From an uncultured Chlorobiota bacterium (lineage in GTDB: Bacteria > Bacteroidota > Kapaibacteriia > OLB7): a stretch of 9,935 nt of DNA. Location: positions 1 through 9,935 of the forward strand of contig CAMLOB010000105.1 of NCBI GenBank assembly GCA_946481475.1. Direction: 5' to 3'. Both the position numbers and the translations under genes were made by a program. The number at the start of each line of letters is the position of its first letter. The first letter of the stretch is position 1. The notes beneath the pieces were generated by a model, which did no database searches, was not told the origin of the DNA, and worked only from the letters and a program-made list of their open reading frames with translations. Below are positions 5,664-9,935 of this stretch, piece after piece.

Positions 5664-6716
5664 ATGATACGCTGTGTCGTTTGCTTTTGTATCCTCGTCA
5701 TCTGTTCGGCCGAAGCCCAGACCGGACTTGACCAGCCGGCTCTTGACAGCCTGATCGCAGCCTGCTCCGACAGCCACTCGGCAAACTATGCCCTATGGCT
5801 TGACGGGAAACCGGTCCTCTCCCGCACCGACAGCACAACCGCCCCTCTCCTCCCCTGTTACTCCGTTCTCAAGTCGGTCGCCTCCCTTGCCGTCGGCAGA
5901 CTGATGACCGACGGCCTCATCAGAAGCATCGACGAACCGGTCTATACATTCTATCCCGAGTGGAAACAGGGCTACCGGAAGTTGATCACGATCCGGCATC
6001 TGCTGAACCATACATCCGGAATCGAGAGCCGGGAATCGACGACCGAGGACTGGACGGAGGCCCCCGATCTGGTGCAGGTCGCCCTCTGCACCGATCTGGT
6101 CAGTCCACCCGGAGAATATTTCAACTACAACAACAAGGCATTGTTCCTGCTGCTGGATCTGATCGGACGGGCGAGCGGGATGCGACCCGACAAGTACATC
6201 GGGGAGAAAATTTTCGCACCGCTCGGGATCACGAATTACCGTTGGGACTACGATGACAAGGGGAATACGAAAGGACTTCTGACGACCTCGCAGGAACTGG
6301 TAAAGATCGGACAACTGGTGCTGGACAAAGGGATGTGGGAAGGAGAGCGAATCATATCGGAGGAGTGGATTGATCTGTCGCTGCAACCGGGACAACCCTA
6401 CGTCGCGAACTGCGGACTTCTCTGGTGGATCATACCGGAACGGACCGACTACATCGTCGACGATACCTTTATTGATGAGTTGAGAGGAGCCGGAATCGAG
6501 GAAACGCTGATCGACAAATTTGAACTTCTCAGAGGACGCTACACGGAGGTGAACATACCGGAAGACAAGCTTGCCGAAGTCTTCGGGAAAGATTGGGCTG
6601 AGTATCTGGAACGGGAATTCTACCCGTACTTCCCGGCCCGCAGTCGCAGGGAGTACAGTCCGGAAGTCATCGGATACAAGGCCGAGGGATGGCTGGGACA
6701 GTACTTCGTCATCTAG
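5664..6716 (+). CDS. Secreted beta-lactamase-fold serine hydrolase, cut short by an amber codon
   Basis: A 350-residue product with signal peptide 1-19 (MIRC, hydrophobic core, SAEAQ). It belongs to the class C beta-lactamase/D-alanyl-carboxypeptidase-like serine hydrolases (esterase or peptidase type). The nucleophile motif S-x-x-K is SVLK at 67-70, with RHLLNHTSGI at 111-120, the Y-x-N motif YNN at 155-157, and YRWDYDDKGN then GLLTTSQELVKIGQLVLDKG at 192-223. GLLWWI is at 251-256. About 80 residues separate GLLWWI from GWLGQYFVI (342-350), where relatives usually have a short loop. Translation stops at TAG 6714-6716 within this last conserved strand, although 36 plausible codons continue in frame. 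The substrate cannot be told. No Shine-Dalgarno is visible at ATG 5664; the signal peptide fixes the start. The next gene is a GNAT on the same strand. Activity is doubtful without the C-terminal strand and helix. Confidence 0.82.
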   Translation: MIRCVVCFCILVICSAEAQTGLDQPALDSLIAACSDSHSANYALWLDGKPVLSRTDSTTAPLLPCYSVLKSVASLAVGRLMTDGLIRSIDEPVYTFYPEWKQGYRKLITIRHLLNHTSGIESRESTTEDWTEAPDLVQVALCTDLVSPPGEYFNYNNKALFLLLDLIGRASGMRPDKYIGEKIFAPLGITNYRWDYDDKGNTKGLLTTSQELVKIGQLVLDKGMWEGERIISEEWIDLSLQPGQPYVANCGLLWWIIPERTDYIVDDTFIDELRGAGIEETLIDKFELLRGRYTEVNIPEDKLAEVFGKDWAEYLEREFYPYFPARSRREYSPEVIGYKAEGWLGQYFVI

Positions 6717-6827
6717 CCCGAAAAGCGACTGGTTGCGGCCCGGATGGTGGAGTACTCCGAGGATTACACGAGCAGCACGGATGAGATGCGGGAGTTCGAG
6801 AAGTACGTCCGGCGGGTTGTGGAATAG
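6717..6827 (+). pseudogene. Severed C-terminal end of the serine hydrolase
   Basis: Directly after the amber codon, the same frame reads PEKRLVAARMVEYSEDY and on to EFEKYVRRVVE, then stops at TAG 6825-6827. PEK-LV-A-R is how this fold continues after GQYFVI: the last beta strand, followed by the C-terminal helix. This is therefore the missing end of the upstream gene. Full length would be about 387 residues. There is no start codon or ribosome site for separate translation. Options are a nonsense mutation, a sequencing error, or suppression of the stop. Confidence 0.8.
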
Positions 6828-6905
6828 GAGGTAAACGGAAGAGGAGTTCTGATATATTCGTTTTTTTTCTGTCCGCTGCAGAGTAGGGAGCAGAGCAGAT
6901 CCACA

Positions 6906-7424
6906 ATGAACGATACCGTTGTTATCAGACCGATCCGCGAAGCGGATGCCCGCGCAGTTCTCGATCTGCTTCGTCCGATCATCACCCGGGGTAATCTGAC
7001 GATCATGCAGGGAGAGTTGTCGATCGAAGAGCAGATAGAGTACATCCGTGGATTCGGTCCCGGGAAACGGGGGGTCTGCAACGTTGCGGTGCTGGAAGAA
7101 GACGGGAGGATTGTCGGCATCCAGAGCATCGAGCCGTTCAGTGCCGGAGAGATTGCGCTTGCGCATGTCGGAGAGATCAGCACGTTCGTGGCGATGGAGA
7201 TGCAGGGATGCGGGATCGGGAGGAAGTTGAGCGAGAGAACGTTCGATCAGGCGCGCGAGCAGGGGTTTCTGAAGGTGATGGCGATTATCCGCGGAGATAA
7301 TCCGCAGGCCCTCTCGTTCTACCGGAATCTCGGATTCGACACGATCGGCATCGCCCGGCGCCACGCACTCGTCAACGGCCGGTTTGTGGATGAGGTGTTT
7401 ACCGAGAAACTTCTCGAGGAGTGA
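6906..7424 (+). CDS. GNAT family N-acetyltransferase
   Basis: A 172-residue cytoplasmic acetyltransferase that moves acetyl from acetyl-CoA to an amine. The N-terminal strand/helix VVIRPIREADARAVLDLL (5-22) is typical. Motif A covers about 88-120, with the acetyl-CoA pyrophosphate loop QGCGIG at 100-105 (Q/R-x-x-G-x-G/A). Motif B is DNPQALSFYRNLGF at 131-144, followed by HALVNGRFVDEV at 153-164. This looks like the YhhY/phosphinothricin or L-amino-acid acetyltransferase branch, but the substrate is not readable from sequence. The ribosome site is weak (GGGAG about 15 nt upstream). A run of eight T at 6861-6868 and a TATATTCG (6853-6860, one off TAnnTTTG) lie upstream and might be a promoter. 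It is convergent with the LexA-like gene. Confidence 0.92.
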   Translation: MNDTVVIRPIREADARAVLDLLRPIITRGNLTIMQGELSIEEQIEYIRGFGPGKRGVCNVAVLEEDGRIVGIQSIEPFSAGEIALAHVGEISTFVAMEMQGCGIGRKLSERTFDQAREQGFLKVMAIIRGDNPQALSFYRNLGFDTIGIARRHALVNGRFVDEVFTEKLLEE

Positions 7425-7435
7425 TATCACGATCC

Positions 7436-7449
7436 GATCTGCGCAGATC
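7436..7449. repeat. 14-bp perfect palindrome between convergent genes
   Basis: GATCTGCGCAGATC is fully self-complementary and lies 11 bp after the GNAT stop. It is followed by related words (ATCCGTTCAATCCG, CCGATCTGTGG) up to the 40-bp repeat. As RNA it gives at best a 5-bp stem with a 4-nt loop and no T-tract, so it is a poor terminator. It may belong to a dispersed intergenic repeat. Confidence 0.4.
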
Positions 7450-7480
7450 CGTTCAATCCGTCCGATCTGTGGTCTATATA

Positions 7481-7520
7481 ACTCTACGAACTCCATACAC
7501 TCCCAACTCTACGAACTCTC
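7481..7520 (+). repeat. 40-bp dispersed repeat, left copy
   Basis: It consists of two copies of ACTCTACGAACTC (7481-7493 and 7506-7518) separated by 12 nt (CATACACTCCCA), so the period is 25 bp. The same 40-bp unit occurs inverted at 9828-9867 with two differences. The second 13-mer contains, on the minus strand, the TAG stop codon (7509-7511) and the last residues of the LexA-like gene. Confidence 0.8.
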
Positions 7521-8123
7521 TCCTACCCTCCTCACCTTGAACTTCGCCACAAGCAATCCGTGGATATGGACGGCCGATCCGGGGAGGACCGCTTCGGGAT
7601 AGATCGGGTTCGAGGTGGCCAGCCGGATGTATTCTCCCTCGAAGTAGATCTGCCGAAGTCGGGCAGAGCCGCCGGCAAGCGAGACCAGACAGATTGCTCC
7701 GTTCATTGTCGGGACACCCGGCCGCACCACAAGCCAGTCACCCTGATAAATGCCGACGCCGTTCATCGAGGCGGTGGTGGCCCGGACGATCATGTCGCCC
7801 GGATCGATGTTCGGCAGGAGTTCGGAAATGGCGTCCCGGGACGTCAGGCGTCCGGAAGGGATATGATCGGTGAGATCGGCATCCCCGTCAAGGTGACGAA
7901 GTCCTTCAGGAAGGATGCGGATATGTATGAAGCCGGAGGTCGTGCGATCCAGAGCGATCAGCCCCTTGCGGGCCATCCTGTGGAGCATCTGGTAGACGGC
8001 GCTCCGGTTGTGCAGTTCGAGACGCTCGGCGATCTCCCCACCCGAAGGTGAACGCCCCAACTCCTCGAACAGCCGATGAATCTCCCGCAATGTCTCGCGT
8101 TGTCGCCCGGTAATCCGCACCAT
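7509..8123 (-). CDS. LexA-like S24-family repressor with a degenerate cleavage site
   Basis: A 204-residue protein with LexA layout. The N-terminal winged helix (3-70: TGRQRETLREIHRLFEELG, PSGGEIAERL, SAVYQMLHRMARKGLI) matches LexA's LTxRQxEVLxFI, PSxxEIA and STVxxxLxxLExKGxI. The C-terminal peptidase-fold domain covers about 105-197. The nucleophile serine is present (ASMNGVGIYQGD, Ser119). Aligning LATSNP with LexA's LLPENS puts Arg157 (ARLRQIY) at the place of LexA's catalytic Lys156. The linker 80-110 has no Ala-Gly or Cys-Gly bond and is about 6 residues shorter than in LexA. RecA-stimulated self-cleavage therefore looks unlikely, and control by another signal is inferred. It is third in a minus-strand cluster, 65 bp after the thioredoxin-like gene. 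No Shine-Dalgarno is visible. The TAG stop lies inside a dispersed repeat. A canonical lexA elsewhere in the genome is likely. Confidence 0.85.
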   Translation of the reverse strand: MVRITGRQRETLREIHRLFEELGRSPSGGEIAERLELHNRSAVYQMLHRMARKGLIALDRTTSGFIHIRILPEGLRHLDGDADLTDHIPSGRLTSRDAISELLPNIDPGDMIVRATTASMNGVGIYQGDWLVVRPGVPTMNGAICLVSLAGGSARLRQIYFEGEYIRLATSNPIYPEAVLPGSAVHIHGLLVAKFKVRRVGESS

Positions 8124-8171
8124 GGATCGGTCACGAAACCTGTTACTTCAACTTCACGGATCGATGCCGAT

Positions 8172-8181
8172 GGAACGTTCC
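8172..8181. promoter_or_regulatory. Possible operator between the thioredoxin-like and LexA-like genes
   Basis: GGAACGTTCC is a perfect 10-bp palindrome in the 65-bp gap upstream of the LexA-like gene. It contains GAAC and GTTC, the half-sites of Gram-positive LexA boxes, but with no 4-bp spacer between them. A self-regulatory site is a possibility; a palindrome this short can be chance. Confidence 0.25.
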
Positions 8182-8188
8182 TCTTTCC

Positions 8189-8815
8189 CTACTCCCGTTC
8201 CAGCACTTCAACCAGCGCCGTCAACAGAGCCGCCGGATTGCCGGACAGAACGAAGTCGATGCCGACAAGGGTCAGACGGTCCTCCGCAGAACGGGTGAAG
8301 AGGAGAAGACTCGGAATGTAGTCGGCCCGGATTCCCCTGCCGTTGCGGTAGAGTTCCATCAGTCCCAAGTTATAACAGAAGCTTCCGTCACGCTCGCTCA
8401 GGAGCGTTATGTTTCGGTATACTTCGGAAGTGTTCAGGTAGAATGCGGCATCGGGGATGATGACGACCACCAGAGGAGCCTCAGGCAGATGAGGGAGGAG
8501 AGCATCGAGCTGGGCGAGATAGCGGAAGGTCTCCTCTTCTTCACTCCCTCCGGCAATAAACATGAGCACCCGCCTCCGGTCGGCGATTATCTGCCGAAGC
8601 GTCGTCTCACCCCGCTCCGGATGAACCAGTTCCAGATCGGACGCATCGAAATCGAACCGGATGAGTCTTTGCAACAAGGCTCTCCGTCTGTTCCGCAGAC
8701 GGAGGATCGTCTCATCAACCGACCGGAATTCTCCCAGCTCAACCTTCCGAAGACTCTCAAAACAGATCGTCGGTACCGCCGGACGTTTCCCCTTCCCTCG
8801 CGTCGAGTCACTCAT
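8189..8815 (-). CDS. Thioredoxin/peroxiredoxin-fold-like protein without the catalytic cysteine
   Basis: 208 residues, cytoplasmic. The second half resembles the AhpC/TSA-redoxin fold: LRQIIADRRRVLMFIAGG (73-90), VVVIIPD (116-122), ITLLSERDGSFCYNLGL (136-152, like the peroxiredoxin block LLSDPDG--ak-LGV), IPSLLLFTR (167-175), and the last strand/helix LVGIDFVLSGNPAALLTALVEVL. Where the peroxidatic or CxxC cysteine should follow the first strand there is GGSEEEETF. Only two cysteines remain (18 and 147). Residues 1-60 are basic and probably helical, with no clear match. ATG 8815 overlaps the EVE stop by 4 nt (ATGA) and has GGAGGGGGTG 5 nt upstream, so translation is coupled. The function is probably structural or regulatory rather than redox. 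The fold assignment is my reading of motifs and is not certain. Confidence 0.78.
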   Translation of the reverse strand: MSDSTRGKGKRPAVPTICFESLRKVELGEFRSVDETILRLRNRRRALLQRLIRFDFDASDLELVHPERGETTLRQIIADRRRVLMFIAGGSEEEETFRYLAQLDALLPHLPEAPLVVVIIPDAAFYLNTSEVYRNITLLSERDGSFCYNLGLMELYRNGRGIRADYIPSLLLFTRSAEDRLTLVGIDFVLSGNPAALLTALVEVLERE

Positions 8816-9300
8816 CGCGTCACCCCCTCCATCATCGTCGGTATGTTCTCTTCGGTGCGCAGAGCCAGCAGATCCCTCCACTCATCTTCGGCAACCGGCC
8901 GGATCAGGAGATCGTGACGGGGCAGACGGGAGAGGAAGGGATGCAGATGGGAATGCAGGGCACACTCGGCAGGCATTATCGGTCGCCTGAAACGATGCAG
9001 GAACTTGATGTCGATCAGATAGTGCCGACGACCGTCGCAGAGGAAGTCCGACGGAGGAGGTTCTCCCCCCGGGGAAAGGACTTCCGGATAGGGATCGGAA
9101 CAGACAAGGGCAAGGCCGCCGATTCCGGTACCGACCGGATCGATGTTGTAAAAGAGGATCGTGTCTCCGGGCAGAAGTTCATTCCGGATATACCGGCATG
9201 ATTCCGTCTCGCGCACGTTCTCCCAGGGGGTCACCTGATCGCACTGCAAATCGTTGATCGAATACCGCAACGCACGTGATGTAAACAGCCATCGTCCCAT
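8812..9300 (-). CDS. EVE-domain protein (PUA-like fold)
   Basis: 162 residues. The EVE pattern runs through the whole protein: RWLFTS (3-8, like YWL-KSEP), YSINDL (13-18), TPWENVRETESCRYIRNELLPGD (24-46, like W-GVRNYQARN-mr-Mk-GD), TILFYN (47-52, like vLFYhs), GIGGLALVCSDPYPE (59-73), YLIDIKFLHRFRRPI (94-108, like V-v-----l--Pv-L), LPRHDLLIRPVAEDEWRDLLAL (126-147, like L--RLSVqPvt--eW--il-l). EVE domains bind modified bases (for example methylcytosine derivatives) and occur in nucleic-acid modification and antiviral contexts. First gene of the minus-strand cluster. ATG 9300 has GGAG 6 nt upstream (plus 9307-9310) and fits the domain start. The frame is open to 9447, with a second plausible start at 9438 (AAGGTGA), which would add a basic, low-similarity N-terminus. 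Confidence 0.85.
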   Translation of the reverse strand: MGRWLFTSRALRYSINDLQCDQVTPWENVRETESCRYIRNELLPGDTILFYNIDPVGTGIGGLALVCSDPYPEVLSPGGEPPPSDFLCDGRRHYLIDIKFLHRFRRPIMPAECALHSHLHPFLSRLPRHDLLIRPVAEDEWRDLLALRTEENIPTMMEGVTR

Positions 9301-9334
9301 CGAACGCTCCGATTGTTCCCGATAACATCGGCAG

Positions 9335-9417
9335 AAAAAACGGTTGGCGGTCGGTGACGGATGCCGCGAGAGAGGCGCACCTTTTTCGTATCCATATAAC
9401 GAACCGACCGCCAACCG
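9335..9417 (-). terminator. Terminator or attenuator hairpin just upstream of the EVE gene
   Basis: CGGTTGGCGGTCGGT (9341-9355) and its exact complement at 9403-9417 form a 15-bp perfect, GC-rich stem around 47 nt. On the minus strand the stem is followed at once by six T (9340-9335). It ends 34 nt before ATG 9300. That gap is too short for a full promoter plus leader, so either the operon promoter lies upstream and this is a conditional attenuator, or it ends a minus transcript entering from the right. The 47-nt loop can form small inner pairings (GGAT with ATCC). No known riboswitch class is recognised. Confidence 0.6.
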
Positions 9418-9827
9418 ATTCATACCGAACTTCTTCATCTTCGTCACCTTCGGTCTGATCGAAGGGCCCGAGTCGTCGGCATCGACTCGTTCTCTCCGTT
9501 CGATCTCTCACGTGCATAATACGCCGGGTCGCAGGGTGGAACAATTGTTATTCACAGGTGAGGACGTATGCGTTTTTCGGTCGGAACAAGAGAGGTCGGA
9601 CGTGAAAAGATCATCCGTTTTTTCAGTACGCTCGGTAAACGCCCGGCCTGCCCGCTTCCGAAACGCATGGTTTTTCGCGGCTTCCGGAACCGATGGGGAA
9701 TTGTGGGTAATCGTCGGCGTTGTTTCCGAAACCCAGAGCCGCGGGAGGAGGTTTTCCACAGTCGCCTGAATCACAGGCCGGAATAACGGGTGAGGTTGTC
9801 CATCGTTTTCTTTCTCGAATTGTCGGG
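9418..9827. other. Gene-poor region with short palindromes and DnaA-box-like words
   Basis: I see no convincing gene in this stretch. It holds AACAATTGTT (9540-9549, perfect 10-bp palindrome), GTTTC-C-GAAAC (9722-9732), and three 9-mers within one or two changes of the DnaA box TTATCCACA: TTATTCACA (9548-9556, plus), TTACCCACA (9702-9710, minus) and TTTTCCACA (9752-9760, plus). A T6 run at 9618-9623 has only a 4-bp stem before it. The promoter of the EVE cluster may lie at the left edge of this stretch. Confidence 0.4.
9568..9786 (+). CDS. Doubtful small basic ORF
   Basis: 72 codons from ATG 9568, with TGAGG 4-5 nt upstream. The product would be very basic (about a quarter Arg/Lys) with REKIIRFFSTLGKRP near residues 12-26, and resembles no family I know. 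Overlapping frames are also open, and the third-position pattern fades after codon 30. I list it only because of the good ribosome-site spacing; it is more likely noncoding. Confidence 0.15.
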   Translation: MRFSVGTREVGREKIIRFFSTLGKRPACPLPKRMVFRGFRNRWGIVGNRRRCFRNPEPREEVFHSRLNHRPE

Positions 9828-9867
9828 GAGAGTTCATAGAGTTGAGAGTGTATGGAGTTCGTAGAGT
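9828..9867 (-). repeat. 40-bp dispersed repeat, right (inverted) copy
   Basis: The reverse complement matches 7481-7520 at 38 of 40 positions: GAGTTCATAGAGT (9830-9842, one change) and GAGTTCGTAGAGT (9855-9867, exact) around a 12-nt spacer with one change. Together the two copies flank the EVE/thioredoxin-like/LexA-like cluster in inverted orientation. Confidence 0.8.
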
Positions 9868-9909
9868 GTGAATGACGGAGGGAGGAGCATTCCTTTGTCG
9901 TTTGCACAC

Positions 9910-9935
9910 TTGGTGATTTCTTCGTGTCCTTTGTG
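9910..9935 (+). repeat. Low-complexity word repeat at the window edge
   Basis: TTGGTG (9910), TTCGTG (9921) and TTTGTG (9930) are three TTNGTG words spaced 11 and 9 nt apart, running off the window end. This type of repetitive intergenic phrase is seen in many bacterial genomes. It is incomplete here, so its length and nature cannot be judged. Confidence 0.3.

Noticed and set aside
5327..5701. N-terminal extension of the minus-strand helical protein to 5701
   Set aside because: The extension is Pro/Arg/Ser-rich, overlaps the start of the divergent hydrolase, and would place the signal peptide internally.
6714..6716. Genome-wide reassignment of TAG as a sense codon
   Set aside because: The CBS gene, the thioredoxin-like gene and the LexA-like gene all end at TAG at sensible lengths, so TAG works as a normal stop here.
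5793..7496. 567-codon open frame on the minus strand opposite the hydrolase and GNAT genes
   Set aside because: The plus strand encodes clear SVLK/YNN and QGCGIG motifs with family-like order. The minus frame gives no recognisable protein and is a GC-bias shadow.
7481..7520. CRISPR array
   Set aside because: Only two short repeats with a 12-nt spacer, and the whole unit including the spacer recurs elsewhere; no cas genes.
9341..9417. Known riboswitch or T-box leader
   Set aside because: No T-box AGGGTGGNACCGCG motif nor any class-specific conserved core was recognised in the loop.
9418..9827. Replication origin
   Set aside because: DnaA-like words are all imperfect, no AT-rich unwinding region is visible, and no dnaA, dnaN, gidA or similar gene is present; kept only as a weak observation.

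Overview
This 9.9 kb window is chromosomal DNA with mid-50s % GC (by eye), from a bacterium most likely in the Bacteroidetes/Chlorobi (FCB) lineage. Two things point there. The first regulator has the C-x2-C N-terminus, the QK-V-ER dimer helix and the GT-PET-IR recognition helix common in Bacteroidetes-type Crp/Fnr proteins. Two candidate promoters also carry an exact TAnnTTTG element. Most, but not all, starts also have a Shine-Dalgarno sequence. No tRNA, rRNA, CRISPR array, transposase or phage gene was found.

Left part (1-4130), stress-regulation block. It holds a full Crp/Fnr regulator (278-991), a shorter paralogue of its sensor domain with no DNA-binding domain (1144-1605), a divergent small heat shock protein Hsp20 (minus, 1819-2385), a two-CBS-domain protein (2634-3131) and a phosphoribosyltransferase-fold protein (3231-4007). 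Two palindromes, both ATGA-N6-TCAT, precede the HTH-less paralogue and the CBS gene. Each is centred exactly 29.5 bp before the first base of a -10-like hexamer, which is class II (-41.5) Crp/Fnr activator geometry. The simplest model is that the regulator switches on the stress genes and also its own truncated relative, which could act as a heterodimer partner or antagonist. The Hsp20 + CBS + phosphoribosyltransferase set resembles the content of the mycobacterial DosR dormancy regulon, here under a different type of regulator. Terminators close the Hsp20 and phosphoribosyltransferase units.

Middle part (4133-7424). A secreted, mostly helical coiled-coil protein of unknown function with a central glycine-rich hydrophobic segment (minus, 4133-5326) is divergent from a secreted beta-lactamase-fold serine hydrolase (5664-6716). 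The 337 bp between them is rich in G runs. The hydrolase frame is cut by an amber codon inside its conserved C-terminal strand, and 36 protein-like codons continue in frame after it. A GNAT acetyltransferase (6906-7424) follows.

Right part (7425-9935). A minus-strand cluster runs EVE-domain protein (8812-9300), degenerate thioredoxin/peroxiredoxin-like protein (8189-8815, ATGA overlap), then a LexA-like S24 repressor (7509-8123). The repressor keeps the catalytic serine but has arginine where the catalytic lysine should be, and no Ala-Gly cleavage site. A 15-bp perfect inverted repeat followed by six T lies just upstream of the EVE gene and looks like a terminator or attenuator. The cluster is bracketed by two inverted copies of a 40-bp repeat, one of which supplies the repressor's stop codon. 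The last 500 bp hold no convincing gene.
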